Notes: generated from the letters alone by a model not told the origin. Positions 35,729 through 47,483 are shown, counted from the stretch's first letter. The stretch: 64,000 bases of DNA from Bacillus sp. OK048 (GCF_900103525.1 NZ_FNHN01000001.1:604458-668457); one strand, 5' to 3'. Made by a program: numbers and translations.

Positions 35729-35766
35729 AAAGTCCTTTCCATTATGCTGCGGAAAGGACTTTTTTA
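35729..35766 (-). terminator. Terminator of the pdhABCD operon
   Basis: AAAGTCCTTTCC and GGAAAGGACTTT arms with a loop of 10; T-tract TTTCTTATTT on minus and TTTTTT on plus. Confidence 0.82.
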
Positions 35767-35773
35767 ATTATTA

Positions 35774-37189
35774 CTATTTTAAAACATGAATTGGAGTGCC
35801 CATTGCTACCTCAGCAGCTTCCATTGTGATTTCTCCTAATGTTGGGTGGGCATGTATCGTTAATGCTAAATCTTCGACTGTCATTCCTGTTTCAATCGCT
35901 AATCCTAGCTCAGCAATCATATCTGATGCACTTGCACCGGCAATTTGTGCGCCGATCAAGACTCCATCTTCTTTACGTGAAACAAGTTTAACAAAGCCAT
36001 CTGAACTATCAAGTGATAATGCACGTCCATTTGCTGCAAATGGGAATTTTGAACCAATAACGTCGATTCCTTCTGCTTTTGCCTGCGCTTCAGTATAACC
36101 TACACTGGCAAGTTCTGGGTCTGAGAATACAACTGCAGGAATACCTAGGTAATCAATGACAGCATTATGACCTGCAATTGCCTCTGCCGCAATTTTAGCT
36201 TCGTAAGATGCTTTATGAGCTAATTGAGGACCTGCAACAACATCACCGATTGCATAAATATTCGAGACATTTGTTCTGCATTGATTGTCAATTTCTATCA
36301 ATCCACGGTCTGTAACCTTCACACCAATTTGCTCAAGGCCCATTTCGTCCGTATTTGGACGGCGTCCAACCATTACAAACACATAGTCTGCTTCGATTTT
36401 CTTTTCTTCACCTTTTGTTTCGAACGTTACAACAACACCATTTTCAGTTTCTTCTACACCTTTAGCCATTGCTTTTGTATAGAATTCTGCGCCTTTTTTC
36501 TTCATCGTCTTCTTCACAAGGGCAGCCATTTGCTTTTCAAAGACGCCAAGACCTAAAATCTCATCGGCACCTTCTAAGATAGTTACTTGAGTACCAAAGT
36601 TAGCATAGGCACCACCAAGCTCTATTCCAATAACACCGCCGCCAATGACAACCACTTTTTCTGGAACTTCTTGTAAGTTCAATGCACCTGTTGAATTAAG
36701 TACTCGTTTTGAGTATTTAAAAGTTGGCAGCTCAATTGGACGAGAACCTGTTGCGATAATTGCATTTTTAAAGTTGTATGTTTGGGCAGAATTTTCGCCA
36801 ATCACACGTAATGAATTACCATCAACAAAGTATGCTTCTCCACGGACGATCTCAACTTTATTTCCTTTTAATAATCCTTCGACACCACCAGTTAACTTTT
36901 TCACGATACCAGCTTTAAATTCTTGAACCTTTGAAAAATCAACTGTTACATTTTCAGCTTTAATTCCGAATGAATCAGAGTGTTTCGCTACTTCGTAACG
37001 GTGTCCAGCAGCAATGACTGCTTTTGAGGGAATACAACCCACGTTTAAACAAACTCCGCCAATGTATTCTTTTTCAACAATCGTAACTTTTTGACCTAAC
37101 TGTGCTGCACGAATAGCAGCCACGTAACCGCCAGGACCCGCACCAATGACTATAGTATCGGTATCAATTGGAAAATCTCCTACTACCAT
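35774..37189 (-). CDS. pdhD: Dihydrolipoyl dehydrogenase (E3) PdhD
   Basis: Reoxidises dihydrolipoyl groups of the pyruvate dehydrogenase and related complexes, passing electrons through FAD to NAD+. 471 residues: FAD-binding G-A-G-P-G-G, redox-active disulfide C47-L-N-V-G-C52, NAD-binding [11 protein letters not shown], and the C-terminal catalytic H-A-H-P-T-L-x-E. It starts 3 bp after pdhC. Last gene of the operon. Confidence 0.97.
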   Translation of the reverse strand: MVVGDFPIDTDTIVIGAGPGGYVAAIRAAQLGQKVTIVEKEYIGGVCLNVGCIPSKAVIAAGHRYEVAKHSDSFGIKAENVTVDFSKVQEFKAGIVKKLTGGVEGLLKGNKVEIVRGEAYFVDGNSLRVIGENSAQTYNFKNAIIATGSRPIELPTFKYSKRVLNSTGALNLQEVPEKVVVIGGGVIGIELGGAYANFGTQVTILEGADEILGLGVFEKQMAALVKKTMKKKGAEFYTKAMAKGVEETENGVVVTFETKGEEKKIEADYVFVMVGRRPNTDEMGLEQIGVKVTDRGLIEIDNQCRTNVSNIYAIGDVVAGPQLAHKASYEAKIAAEAIAGHNAVIDYLGIPAVVFSDPELASVGYTEAQAKAEGIDVIGSKFPFAANGRALSLDSSDGFVKLVSRKEDGVLIGAQIAGASASDMIAELGLAIETGMTVEDLALTIHAHPTLGEITMEAAEVAMGTPIHVLK

Positions 37190-37192
37190 TTA

Positions 37193-38560
37193 TTACGCCT
37201 CCATTAACAATAGTTCTGGATCGTTCAATAATCGTTTAATATGATTTAATGCATTTTGAGCTGTAGCACCATCAATCATTCGGTGGTCAAAGCTTAATGA
37301 AAGTGCTAATACTGGAGCAGCTACAATTTCACCATCGCGAACAATTGGTTTTTCTGCAATTCTTCCTACTCCAAGAATAGCTACTTCAGGGTGGTTAATA
37401 ACCGGTGTAAACCATTGTCCACCTGCAGAACCAATATTTGAAATCGTACATGACGCACCCTTCATTTCGTTAGGAGCAAGCTTTCCGTCACGTGCTTTTC
37501 CGGCTAATTCATTAATTTCATTAGAAATTGTGAAAACTGATTTACGATCTGCATCTTTAACAACTGGAACTAATAAACCTTTTTCTGTATCGGCTGCGAT
37601 TCCAATATTGTAGTAATGCTTATGAATAATTTCACTAGTTGCATCATCAAGTGATGTATTAAGTGCAGGGAATTCACGTAAAGCGCTTGTTAATGCTTTT
37701 ACGATGTATGGTAAGAAAGTAAGTTTAATACCCTTTCCTGCAGCAACTTCCTTGAACTTTTTGCGATGTGTAACGAGTTTGGATACATCCACTTCATCCA
37801 TAAGCGTTACGTGTGGTGCTGTGTGTTTAGAATTCACCATTGCTTTAGCAATTGCTTTTCTAATACCGCTCATTTTCTCACGAGTTTCAGGATATTCACC
37901 TTGTGGGATTGGAGCAGCAGCTGATTTTGGTGCCTCTACAGCTTGTACAGTTTCAGCAGCTTGAGCCGCTTCAGCCTGTGGTGCTGCAGCTACAGCCGCG
38001 CCACCGCTTAAGAATGCATCAATATCACTTTTAACGATTCGTCCATTTTTACCAGAGCCAAGAACTTTGGTAATTTCAACACCTTTATCACGCGCATATT
38101 TACGAACAGATGGCATTGCAATAATTTTGCGATTAGGGTCTATTTCCACTTGTCCCTGTGGTTGTGTTACACCGATACCATATGCAGGTGGTGCTGGCGG
38201 TGGTGTTACAGGCGCATCTTGCACTGCAGCCGGTGCTACTGGTGCTGCTTCTTGCTTAGGTGCTTCTTCAGGGTGTTCGTCACCTTTAAATTGTAGGTTT
38301 TCGTATCCTGGGGCATCAAATGTTATTAAAACTTGCCCAACTGTTGCTACTGTGCCCTCAGCTACTTTAACCTCAAGAACAGTTCCTTCTACAGGAGAAG
38401 GAATTTCAACAACTGCTTTATCATTTTGAATTTCGCAAAGGATATCATCTTCTTGGACTTTATCACCTGGCTTTATGAACCATTTAACAATCTCGCCTTC
38501 ATGAATACCTTCACCAATGTCAGGCATTTTAAATTGGAATGTGGTTGCTGTTGCGCTCAC
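37193..38560 (-). CDS. pdhC: Dihydrolipoamide acetyltransferase (E2) PdhC
   Basis: Core of the PDH complex (455 aa): one lipoyl domain (lipoyl lysine K48 in Q-N-D-K-A-V), a Pro/Ala linker (~100-135), a peripheral subunit-binding domain ([22 protein letters not shown]), a second Ala-rich linker and the acyltransferase with D-H-R-M-I-D-G. GTG start. A 91-bp gap separates it from pdhB, larger than the other junctions of the operon. Confidence 0.97.
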   Translation of the reverse strand: MSATATTFQFKMPDIGEGIHEGEIVKWFIKPGDKVQEDDILCEIQNDKAVVEIPSPVEGTVLEVKVAEGTVATVGQVLITFDAPGYENLQFKGDEHPEEAPKQEAAPVAPAAVQDAPVTPPPAPPAYGIGVTQPQGQVEIDPNRKIIAMPSVRKYARDKGVEITKVLGSGKNGRIVKSDIDAFLSGGAAVAAAPQAEAAQAAETVQAVEAPKSAAAPIPQGEYPETREKMSGIRKAIAKAMVNSKHTAPHVTLMDEVDVSKLVTHRKKFKEVAAGKGIKLTFLPYIVKALTSALREFPALNTSLDDATSEIIHKHYYNIGIAADTEKGLLVPVVKDADRKSVFTISNEINELAGKARDGKLAPNEMKGASCTISNIGSAGGQWFTPVINHPEVAILGVGRIAEKPIVRDGEIVAAPVLALSLSFDHRMIDGATAQNALNHIKRLLNDPELLLMEA

Positions 38561-38651
38561 TGGGATCCATCCTCCTATTTTTGCAAATATTTCTACCGAT
38601 CATTTATAAAGAAATAAGTGGGAAACAGATTTACTATTCCCCAGCTTATAT

Positions 38652-39629
38652 TTAGAATGTTAATACTTTTTTCGCTGTTTCGATTACGTCTTTATAGTTT
38701 GGTAGCCAAACAGCTTCTGCTTGTGGGAATGGGTAAATAGTATCAGGTGCTGCTACACGCAATACAGGTGCTTCTAGGCTTAAAATCGCACGATCGTTAA
38801 TTTCAGCTACTACATTTGCTGCCACACCAGCTTGCTTTTGTGCTTCTTGAACCACAATTGCACGGCCTGTTTTTTCAACAGAAGCAATAATCGTTTCAAT
38901 ATCGATCGGGCTAACTGTACGCAAATCGATTACTTCTGCAGAGAAACCTTCCTTTTCTAGTTCTTCTGCAGCCTTTAGAGACTCATGTACCATCGCACCA
39001 TAAGTAATAATAGAAAGATCTGTACCTTCACGCTTTACATCTGCTTTTCCTAGTGGAATGGTATATTCTCCTTCAGGAACTTCTTGACGGAATGAACGGT
39101 ATAATTTCATATGCTCAAGGAAAATAACTGGATCATTATCACGAATAGATGAGATAAGAAGACCTTTCGCATCGTATGGTGTTGATGGAATAACCACCTT
39201 TAATCCAGGCTGTTGTGCCATTAAGCCTTCTAAGCTGTCCGCGTGCATATCTGGTGTATGTACGCCTCCGCCAAAAGGAGAACGGAACGTAATAGGGGCA
39301 TTAAATTTTCCGCCAGTACGATAACGTAGACGAGCAGCTTGACCGGAAATAGAATCCATTACTTCATAAACGAACCCAAAAAATTGGATTTCTGGTACAG
39401 GACGGAAGCCTTGTAAACTCAGACCAACCGCTAAACCGCCAATTCCTGATTCAGCAAGTGGTGTATCGAATACACGATCTTCACCAAACTCATTTTGCAA
39501 ACCTTCCGTTGCACGGAAAACACCGCCGTTAACGCCTACATCTTCACCGAAAACTAATACATTCGGATCATTTTTTAATTCTACACGCATTGCGTCTGTA
39601 ATTGCTTGAATCATTGTCATTTGAGCCAT
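38652..39629 (-). CDS. pdhB: Pyruvate dehydrogenase E1 beta subunit PdhB
   Basis: Transketolase-like beta subunit of 325 residues that completes the thiamine-diphosphate site with PdhA. Recognisable by [32 protein letters not shown] and [19 protein letters not shown]. It follows pdhA by 3 bp. Confidence 0.97.
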   Translation of the reverse strand: MAQMTMIQAITDAMRVELKNDPNVLVFGEDVGVNGGVFRATEGLQNEFGEDRVFDTPLAESGIGGLAVGLSLQGFRPVPEIQFFGFVYEVMDSISGQAARLRYRTGGKFNAPITFRSPFGGGVHTPDMHADSLEGLMAQQPGLKVVIPSTPYDAKGLLISSIRDNDPVIFLEHMKLYRSFRQEVPEGEYTIPLGKADVKREGTDLSIITYGAMVHESLKAAEELEKEGFSAEVIDLRTVSPIDIETIIASVEKTGRAIVVQEAQKQAGVAANVVAEINDRAILSLEAPVLRVAAPDTIYPFPQAEAVWLPNYKDVIETAKKVLTF

Positions 39630-39632
39630 GAC

Positions 39633-40751
<1,119 letters not shown>

Positions 40752-40856
40752 TTACATCTTCCTTTCTTTCATACAATAATGTAAAAATAATTCACTTATA
40801 ATAGAATACCCAAAAACCTAAATTAACATTTATATATAGAATGAACATTAACTTGG

Positions 40857-40896
40857 TTGTACTGTACCATTATTTTTTAATAATCTAATAGTACAA
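40857..40896. repeat. Imperfect 40-bp palindrome upstream of pdhA
   Basis: TTGTACT/AGTACAA outer arms and ATTATT/AATAAT inner arms are separated by a mismatched segment, 109-148 bp before the pdhA start. Similar GTAC-containing pieces recur nearby (GAGTGTACAAC at about 40912). Whether it is an operator is unknown. Confidence 0.6.
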
Positions 40897-41052
40897 TTAA
40901 TAATTCCATAATGAGTGTACAACATCTAAATCTACTCGTCAAATACTATGTTTGATTAATTTACATCATGAATATATTATTAATTATTTGATTCACACAA
41001 ACTTCTGTACCACTAACAATTCCAATCTGTTACATTAAATATATCTAAATAA

Positions 41053-41084
41053 TAAAAAATCGACCATGGCAGCCGATTTTTATT
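41053..41084 (-). terminator. Terminator of ykyA
   Basis: AAAATCG and CGATTTT arms; on the minus strand followed by TTTATT. It overlaps the end of the gene slightly. Confidence 0.65.
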
Positions 41085-41748
41085 CTTCAGTTTGTAATTT
41101 AAGTCCTGCTTCTTTATAAAATTCCAGTTTTTTCACATTATATTGTGCAGTTAAATCATTAAATTCTTCATTTTTGTCGAATACCTGTTGATAAGCAGTA
41201 TTAAGATTAGTAACTTGTTCTTCTAGCTTATCGTAAGATATACCCTCATTTTTTAACATCGTATATAATTCTTTATCACTATCTAGGGCATTTAAGTATT
41301 TTTTTGAAAGCTGACTATGTACTTTATAGCGATTTGTCATTATTTCTAATAATTCTTCTGCCTTCTTCTTTTGCTCTGGAACCTTTATTTCATTTTTTAT
41401 GGCTTCTGCTTTCTTAAATTCTGTTTTGGAAGCATTTATGCTGTTAATTTCTTTTTGTAATAGTACTCGTCTTTCTTCAATCATCGAAAGCGCTTCGTTG
41501 GAAAGCTTAACAATCTCATTGTGTTGCTTCATGCCCAGAGTCATTATCTGGTTATAAATTTCCTGTTCTTGCTTTTCTAATGCTACAAGAGGCTGTTGCT
41601 GATTCTCAAACTCTTTTTCTGCTTCCACAACTTTTTCTAACACTTGATACATTTTTTCAGCAGCAGGTTCCTTGTTCATACAGCCTGCTAGGATGATACT
41701 ACCTGCAAAAACAAATAAAATAATCCGAGTAAATCTAAAAGTTGACAA
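41080..41748 (-). CDS. ykyA: YkyA-type putative cell-wall binding lipoprotein
   Basis: A 222-residue lipoprotein with lipobox I-L-A-G-C22 followed by an almost wholly alpha-helical, coiled-coil region rich in Glu and Lys, as in the YkyA family. It should be anchored on the outer face of the membrane. TTG start after GGGGGTGCCAC. It sits between def and pdhA as in B. subtilis. Function not established. Confidence 0.9.
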   Translation of the reverse strand: MSTFRFTRIILFVFAGSIILAGCMNKEPAAEKMYQVLEKVVEAEKEFENQQQPLVALEKQEQEIYNQIMTLGMKQHNEIVKLSNEALSMIEERRVLLQKEINSINASKTEFKKAEAIKNEIKVPEQKKKAEELLEIMTNRYKVHSQLSKKYLNALDSDKELYTMLKNEGISYDKLEEQVTNLNTAYQQVFDKNEEFNDLTAQYNVKKLEFYKEAGLKLQTEE

Positions 41749-41931
41749 GTGGCACCCCCTTACTGATTACAATTCTTACTATATCTATACTTTTTATTTT
41801 TGACAATATCCTATATGATATTATCTCCAACAACTTAAAAATGGTTATACTTTCAATTAACTTTTGTGGAATAGTCTGATAGACTAATGAATATCAATAT
41901 CTTTAGTTTTTGTACAGGAGTGAATGGGATC

Positions 41932-42486
41932 ATGTTAATGATGGATGATATCATTCGAGACGGCCATCCTACATTGAGAAAAGTAGCAGCAGAAGTTTCA
42001 ATGCCGCCATCGGAAGAAGAACGAGAAATCCTTAAAAGTCTTATCGAATATGTTAAAAATAGTCAAAACCCTGAATTTTCATTGCAATACGGATTACGAC
42101 CTGGAATCGGCTTAGCGGCACCGCAAATTAATGTATCAAAGCGGATGATTGCTGTTCATTTACATGATGACAAAGGAAACCTATACAGCTACGCCTTATA
42201 TAATCCTAAGATTGTCAGCCATTCTGTCGAAAAGGCTTACCTGCTTTCAGGTGAAGGCTGTCTTTCAGTGGATGAAGATTTTCCAGGATATGTAGAAAGG
42301 TTTGCTAGAATTACTGTAAAAGGCATTTCATTAGAGGGTGAAGAAGTGAAAATCCGTTTAAAAGGTCTCCCCGCCATTTGCTTTCAACATGAAATTGACC
42401 ATTTAAACGGCATTATGTTTTATGATCATATCAATAAATCAGACCCTTTTAAACAGATTGAGGGTGCAATTGCAATAGAAAGATAG
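41932..42486 (+). CDS. def: Peptide deformylase
   Basis: Removes the formyl group from N-terminal methionine of nascent proteins. The three deformylase motifs are present: G-I-G-L-A-A-P-Q, E-G-C-L-S and Q-H-E-I-D-H-L-N-G, whose Cys and two His bind the catalytic metal. ATG 41932 gives 184 residues, the length of B. subtilis YkrB (DefB); AGGAG lies ten bases upstream. Earlier in-frame codons to 41887 would bury the ribosome site. Confidence 0.95.
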   Translation: MLMMDDIIRDGHPTLRKVAAEVSMPPSEEEREILKSLIEYVKNSQNPEFSLQYGLRPGIGLAAPQINVSKRMIAVHLHDDKGNLYSYALYNPKIVSHSVEKAYLLSGEGCLSVDEDFPGYVERFARITVKGISLEGEEVKIRLKGLPAICFQHEIDHLNGIMFYDHINKSDPFKQIEGAIAIER

Positions 42487-42522
42487 TACTAAGAGCAAGA
42501 GCCCACGGCTCTTGCTCTTTTA
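42487..42522. terminator. Bidirectional terminator, def / ykrA
   Basis: AAGAGCAAGAGCC and GGCTCTTGCTCTT arms with a 3-base loop, then TTAT. Confidence 0.85.
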
Positions 42523-42527
42523 TCTAG

Positions 42528-43298
42528 TCATATAAGTCCCAATTCCTTTAATCCATTCCATATCCCATCTTCTGCGACGTCGGAAGTAACTAAGTTTGCC
42601 ACCGACTTTGCTTCAGGAACACCATTCCCCATTGCAACACCTGTTCCAACAGCTTTAAGCATTTCTAAATCATTCAATCCATCACCAAATGCATAAACAT
42701 CTTTTAACTCAAAACCAAGTCTGTCAATCATCTTCTTAATCCCTTCAGCTTTAGATCCACCTTTAGGTAAAATATCCACTGAAAATGGGTGCCACCTAAT
42801 AAAATCAAATTTAGGGTAATGATTAAAATATTGCTTTTCCTCATCAATCTCACAAAATAGCAAGGATTGATAGATCTCATTGTGAACATAGAAAGATCTA
42901 TCTTGATCAGGATGTGGGAATAGCAGGCTCCCCAAACTTGTTTCAATAAAGGGGTGGTGGTTTGTAGTAGCTTTCATCGTTACTTCATTCATAAATATTA
43001 AGGGATGTCCATTAGCAGTTGTAGCCTGCAAGAAACTTTCTACCTCGTTATGGTCTAGCGGGTTCTTATAGATGACTTCATTTTCAAACACAACATACTG
43101 ACCATTGAAACTTACGTATGAATCAATATCTAGTTCTTTTCTTAAACTTGTAAACATAAAAGGTGCCCTTCCTGTTGCAATCGCTACGAACACTCCATTC
43201 TCCTTTAATAAATGGAGCGCTTTTTTTGTACTGCTCGGAAGTCTTTTCTCATGGTCTAGCAATGTTCCATCTATGTCAAAAAAAACAATTTTCTTCAT
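42528..43298 (-). CDS. ykrA: Cof-type HAD-IIB phosphatase YkrA
   Basis: A 256-residue haloacid-dehalogenase phosphatase: motif I F-F-D-I-D-G-T-L-L at the N-terminus, motif II A-T-G-R near 42, lysine and motif IV G-D-G-L-N-D-L-E-M-L near 205, with the IIB cap between. Cof-type members act on sugar phosphates or flavin/pyridoxal phosphates; the substrate is not predictable. Convergent with def. Confidence 0.92.
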   Translation of the reverse strand: MKKIVFFDIDGTLLDHEKRLPSSTKKALHLLKENGVFVAIATGRAPFMFTSLRKELDIDSYVSFNGQYVVFENEVIYKNPLDHNEVESFLQATTANGHPLIFMNEVTMKATTNHHPFIETSLGSLLFPHPDQDRSFYVHNEIYQSLLFCEIDEEKQYFNHYPKFDFIRWHPFSVDILPKGGSKAEGIKKMIDRLGFELKDVYAFGDGLNDLEMLKAVGTGVAMGNGVPEAKSVANLVTSDVAEDGIWNGLKELGLI

Positions 43299-43510
43299 AT
43301 AATTCTAACACCTCTTTGCTATTAGTAATAAAATTCACATAAATGTATATCCACTTTTAAAACACTAATAATAACAAGACAAATTGTCAATTTATTAAAC
43401 TTTCATAATTATTCCATATTTATCCATGAAAGAATTCTTCTTGATACCATATAATATTAGTATAAAATGCTAAAATTTAAAAAATATCTTCAATAATCTA
43501 TATGGCTTGC

Positions 43511-43538
43511 TTTACATTGGACAAGGATCGTTTAAAAT
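43511..43538 (+). promoter_or_regulatory. SigA-type promoter of the 23-codon gene
   Basis: -35 TTTACA (43511-43516), 16-base spacer, -10 TAAAAT (43533-43538). Each box differs from consensus at one position. The start point would be only ~17 bases before the ATG, just ahead of AAGGAG. Confidence 0.65.
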
Positions 43539-43561
43539 AGTAAGTAAGGAGATGATCCACT

Positions 43562-43633
43562 ATGTTAAAGAAGCTAAGAAAGAAGCTCTTGAAACAGTGG
43601 AAAGAATTACTCAGAAAAAAGTCAATTGCTTAA
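43562..43633 (+). CDS. 23-residue cationic amphipathic peptide, unknown
   Basis: ATG at 43562 follows AAGGAG by ten bases and opens a 23-codon frame ending in TAA. The peptide begins MLKKLRKKLLKQWKELL and carries about ten Lys/Arg against one Glu; leucines and the tryptophan fall every three or four residues, so it would form an amphipathic helix. A promoter (43511-43538) and a terminator (43647-43680) frame it, making a self-contained unit of ~135 bases between ykrA and rpoY. It is not a family I recognise. Membrane-active peptide, regulatory small protein or leaderless bacteriocin are all possible. Confidence 0.68.
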   Translation: MLKKLRKKLLKQWKELLRKKSIA

Positions 43634-43646
43634 CAACACCTTTTTC

Positions 43647-43680
43647 GAGCCCTTCAAACTTGCGAAGGGCTCCTTCCTTA
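43647..43680 (+). terminator. Terminator of the 23-codon gene
   Basis: GAGCCCTTC (43647-43655) and GAAGGGCTC (43664-43672) arms, followed by CTTCCTTATTG. Confidence 0.7.
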
Positions 43681-43831
43681 TTGTAAATTGATTATCAGTG
43701 CATTTATTTACATATTTTTTCTATAGATTGAAGTATACTTACTTTTTTAGTGAAAAGTGAATTTAAATGAAAAAAATGTAATTATTTAATATAATAGAAA
43801 AAGTCATGATCGATTAAGGAGCGAATTTAGA

Positions 43832-44041
43832 ATGGTATTTAAAGTTTACTTTCAAGAAAACAGTAAAGAAGTCCCTGTAAGAGAGAAAACAAAGACTCTC
43901 TATGTGGAAGGAGAATCTGTAAGAAATGTCAGAAAAAAAATTGCGGCACTAGGTTACAATGTTGAATTTGTACAAATGGTAAATGGAGCATTTTTAGAAT
44001 ACGAAAAACAAAATGAAGATTATAAAGTATTGGAGATTTGA
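43832..44041 (+). CDS. rpoY: RNA polymerase epsilon subunit RpoY
   Basis: A 69-residue small RNA polymerase subunit of Firmicutes that binds the jaw region of beta-prime. The sequence MVFKVYFQENSKEVPVREKTKTLYVE is typical of RpoY (YkzG). It precedes rnjA by 3 bp, the conserved rpoY-rnjA operon. Ribosome site AAGGAGCGAATTTAGA. Confidence 0.95.
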   Translation: MVFKVYFQENSKEVPVREKTKTLYVEGESVRNVRKKIAALGYNVEFVQMVNGAFLEYEKQNEDYKVLEI

Positions 44042-44044
44042 TAT

Positions 44045-45712
44045 ATGAAATTTGTAAAAAATGACCAAACTGCTGTTTTTGCTTTAGGTGGTTTGGGTGA
44101 AATAGGAAAAAACACTTATGCTGTACAATTTCAGGATGAAATTATTCTGATCGATGCCGGAATTAAATTTCCAGAGGACGAGCTATTAGGAATTGATTAT
44201 GTAATTCCAGATTATACCTATCTAGTTAAAAATGAAGATAAAATAAAAGGGCTGTTCATTACACATGGACATGAGGACCATATTGGCGGTATCCCTTATT
44301 TGCTTCGCGAAGTTAATATTCCAATCTATGGTGGCAAGCTTGCATTAGGACTAATTAAAAATAAGCTAGAAGAGCACGGTCTTCTAAGAACTGCAAAGCT
44401 TATACCGATTCAAGAAGACGATGTCATTAAATTCCGTAAAACGTCCGTTACTTTTTTCCGAACCACTCACAGCATTCCAGATTCTTACGGAATTGTTGTA
44501 AAGACGCCTCCAGGGCAAGTCGTCCATACCGGCGACTTCAAATTTGACTTCACTCCAGTTGGCGAACCTGCTAATTTAACCAAGATGGCGGAAATCGGTA
44601 AAGAAGGCGTTTTATGTTTACTTTCCGACAGCACAAATAGTGAAATTCCAGAATTTACAATGTCAGAGCGTCTAGTTGGTGAAAGTATAGATGATATTTT
44701 CCGAAAGGTTTCTGGCCGCTTGATTTTCGCAACCTTTGCATCAAATATATATAGGCTGCAGCAAGTTGTAGAAGCTGCGGTTGCCAATGGAAGAAAAGTA
44801 GCTGTTTTTGGCCGCAGTATGGAATCAGCAATAAATATCGGGCAAGAACTTGGCTATATAAAAGCACCGAAAGAAACTTTTATTGAAGCCAATCAAATTA
44901 ACCGGCTCCCTGCAGATAAAGTCACGATTCTATGTACCGGAAGCCAAGGAGAATCTATGGCTGCCTTATCTAGAATTGCCAATGGTACTCATAGGCAGAT
45001 TCAAATTATCCCAGGGGATACGGTCGTATTTTCGTCATCACCAATTCCAGGAAACACGATTAGTGTTAACAGAACGATTAACTTGTTGTTCAGAGCGGGT
45101 GCCGAAGTCATTCACGGAAAGCTAAGCAACATCCACACATCAGGACATGGTGGGCAAGAAGAACAAAAACTGATGTTGCGTTTAATTAAACCTAAATTCT
45201 TTATGCCTATACATGGAGAATATAGAATGCAAAGAATGCATTCTAAGCTTGCAGTGGATTGTGGTGTAGAAGAAAGTAATTGCTTCATTATGGACAATGG
45301 GGAAGTCTTGGCTCTTTCAGAAAACAGTGCGCAAGTAGCGGGCAAGATTCCTTCTGGATCCGTCTATATTGATGGCAGTGGTATTGGCGATATTGGAAAT
45401 ATCGTGTTACGTGACAGAAGAATCCTTTCTGAAGAAGGATTAGTCGTTGTAGTGGTAAGCATTAACATGAAAGAATTCAAAATTGCATCAGGTCCTGATC
45501 TTATTTCCAGAGGATTTGTTTATATGAGAGAATCGGGAGATTTAATTAACGACGCTCAAAAGTTGATTACGAAGCACCTCAATAAAGTTATGGAACGAAA
45601 AACAAGCCAGTGGTCAGAAATTAAAAATGAAATTACTGATACATTAGCCCCATTCCTTTACGAGAAAACAAAACGCCGACCGATGATTTTACCAATCATT
45701 ATGGAAGTATAG
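44045..45712 (+). CDS. rnjA: Ribonuclease J1
   Basis: A 555-residue metallo-beta-lactamase/beta-CASP ribonuclease with endonuclease and 5'-3' exonuclease activity, central to mRNA turnover and rRNA processing. Zinc motif H74-G-H76-E-D78-H79, beta-CASP motifs including D-S-T-N near 198 and H-T-S-G-H-G near 360, and a C-terminal domain for dimer formation. It is also the nuclease whose contact with GapA is strengthened by SR1P (34185 in this window). Confidence 0.96.
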   Translation: MKFVKNDQTAVFALGGLGEIGKNTYAVQFQDEIILIDAGIKFPEDELLGIDYVIPDYTYLVKNEDKIKGLFITHGHEDHIGGIPYLLREVNIPIYGGKLALGLIKNKLEEHGLLRTAKLIPIQEDDVIKFRKTSVTFFRTTHSIPDSYGIVVKTPPGQVVHTGDFKFDFTPVGEPANLTKMAEIGKEGVLCLLSDSTNSEIPEFTMSERLVGESIDDIFRKVSGRLIFATFASNIYRLQQVVEAAVANGRKVAVFGRSMESAINIGQELGYIKAPKETFIEANQINRLPADKVTILCTGSQGESMAALSRIANGTHRQIQIIPGDTVVFSSSPIPGNTISVNRTINLLFRAGAEVIHGKLSNIHTSGHGGQEEQKLMLRLIKPKFFMPIHGEYRMQRMHSKLAVDCGVEESNCFIMDNGEVLALSENSAQVAGKIPSGSVYIDGSGIGDIGNIVLRDRRILSEEGLVVVVVSINMKEFKIASGPDLISRGFVYMRESGDLINDAQKLITKHLNKVMERKTSQWSEIKNEITDTLAPFLYEKTKRRPMILPIIMEV

Positions 45713-45713
45713 A

Positions 45714-45752
45714 AAAGCGGAAGCGCCCCATTCGGAGCGCTTCCTTTTTTTA
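45714..45752. terminator. Bidirectional terminator, rnjA / ktrC
   Basis: GGAAGCGC (45719-45726) and GCGCTTCC (45737-45744) arms with further CC/GG pairing, AAAA before and TTTTTTT after. Confidence 0.88.
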
Positions 45753-46409
45753 TTGCAATACTTTCCGTTCAAAGCGGTCGATGTCATCGTCTGTACCAAT
45801 AACGATTAATACATCGTTGATAAGAATATCTTCATTTGCTTTTGGCGAAACAATGATATCCATACCTCTTTTAATCGCTACGATATTTAGACCATATTTT
45901 TTTCGAATGTCTAAGTCAATAATGGTATGACCGCTTATTTTATTGTTTGCCACAATTTCAACAATACTATGTTCATCAGATAACTCCAGATAATCCAATA
46001 CGCTGCTCGAAGACATATTATGAGCGATTCTTCTACCCATATCTCTTTCCGGGTGAACAACTTTATCGGCTCCAATTTTCACGAGCACTTTTTCATGATA
46101 ATCATTTTGGGCTTTAACAGTAATATGAGTTACTCCAAGCTCCTTTAAAATTAACGTCGTTAAAATACTCGATTGTATATCATCACCAATCGCGACAATC
46201 ACATGATCAAAATTACGAATACCCAGACTCTTGAGGACTGCCTCATCAGTTGTATCGCCAACAGCAGCATGTGAGGCAATCATCGCATAGGAGTTTACCC
46301 TTTCTTCGTTTTTATCAATTGCCAGTACCTCAAAACCTTCATCAGAAAGAGTTCTACATATACTGCCGCCAAAGCGGCCTAATCCAATTACTGCAAAATT
46401 TTTCTTCAC
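45750..46409 (-). CDS. ktrC: K+ transport regulatory subunit KtrC (RCK domain, c-di-AMP binding)
   Basis: Cytosolic ring-forming subunit that gates the KtrD channel. 219 residues: RCK_N Rossmann domain with G-L-G-R-F-G-G at the N-terminus and D-K-N acidic end, then RCK_C (from about residue 135) that binds c-di-AMP in relatives. Proximity to rnjA favours KtrC over KtrA. GTG 46409 lies six bases after GGGGGAG; the frame extension to 46427 includes that site. Confidence 0.92.
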   Translation of the reverse strand: MKKNFAVIGLGRFGGSICRTLSDEGFEVLAIDKNEERVNSYAMIASHAAVGDTTDEAVLKSLGIRNFDHVIVAIGDDIQSSILTTLILKELGVTHITVKAQNDYHEKVLVKIGADKVVHPERDMGRRIAHNMSSSSVLDYLELSDEHSIVEIVANNKISGHTIIDLDIRKKYGLNIVAIKRGMDIIVSPKANEDILINDVLIVIGTDDDIDRFERKVLQ

Positions 46410-46481
46410 TAAAAACTCCCCCAGCAAGAATCAATTAACCAATTTCATTTTAGCATATCCAATTAATTTGAATATACCAAT

Positions 46482-47387
46482 TTATTCATTCCGATTTCTC
46501 GCTGATATTTTCTTTATATAAAAGTAAATAGCCAGCCCAGCAACTATAAGGATGATCAAAATGGGTAAATTACCGAGAAGAAAAACGACTAATCCTGAAA
46601 TGCCTGCTAAGAGCATGTTGGTGCTTTTCATAAATTGTTTTTTTGTTTTGTCCCAGGTATTTAGGTCGCCATCTTCAAGATTAGGTACAATCACTTTATT
46701 TTCATAAAGAGAAATATGAACCGTTGAAAGTGATGTTTGATTTTCTAAAAACTTCATTCTCCCTAGAATCGTTTCAATTTCCTCCTGTACGGCCGCAAGG
46801 TCAGCTGAAATTTTTAAAAGATCTTCTGTCTTTACTGCTGACTCCATGAAGGTAGTTAACCGTTCTTCAACAACTCGTTTTGACTTTAGTCTCGAGCCAA
46901 GGTCAACATATTCTTCCGTAACATCTGTACCCGTTATCCTTCGCTGTAAAACCTCTGCAGCCTGCCCCTCGGCATCACGTAAAAAAGCTTGAAAACTATT
47001 TTGAGGAACCCGAACAGTAATACTGCCACTTACTTGTTCTACCCCATCCTTTGAAATAGTGGACTCTGTGATATAGCCTCCATACTTACCTACATGATCT
47101 TCTATCGATTGTAAAGTTTCTTCAAACTTCTTCACCCGCAGTTGTAAGTCAGCTTGATAGATGACCATTTGATTAGGGGCATCTAAATCCGTTGGGGTAA
47201 CTTCATCTTGTTTTGCATTATTATCAAATGAAGCTTCCGGTTTTTCTACCATACCAGCCCGTCCTGAATCCATCGCTACACTACTATCACTACTTAACTT
47301 TGCCTCTTCACTTTTACTGCTTGAACTGCAGGCAGCAAGGGTAAACAATAACATGATCAAAAATGATAATCGCAGTATTTTTTTCAT
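46482..47387 (-). CDS. DUF4349 lipoprotein
   Basis: A 301-residue lipoprotein: lipobox L-A-A-C20 followed by a Ser-rich stretch, a DUF4349 domain with a coiled coil (about 75-240), and a C-terminal transmembrane pair/helix with a basic tail, so both ends are membrane-attached. The segment ITESTISKDGVEQVSGSITVRVP is typical. Function unknown; such proteins are suspected envelope stress components. Not found at this place in B. subtilis. Confidence 0.85.
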   Translation of the reverse strand: MKKILRLSFLIMLLFTLAACSSSSKSEEAKLSSDSSVAMDSGRAGMVEKPEASFDNNAKQDEVTPTDLDAPNQMVIYQADLQLRVKKFEETLQSIEDHVGKYGGYITESTISKDGVEQVSGSITVRVPQNSFQAFLRDAEGQAAEVLQRRITGTDVTEEYVDLGSRLKSKRVVEERLTTFMESAVKTEDLLKISADLAAVQEEIETILGRMKFLENQTSLSTVHISLYENKVIVPNLEDGDLNTWDKTKKQFMKSTNMLLAGISGLVVFLLGNLPILIILIVAGLAIYFYIKKISARNRNE

Positions 47388-47483
47388 AAACCAACCCCCC
47401 TTTTTATCTATATAATAATACCGACGTTAAAAAACTCTCTTGGTTACAAAAAATAAAAAAGACTCCGCTTTATTAACTTAATA

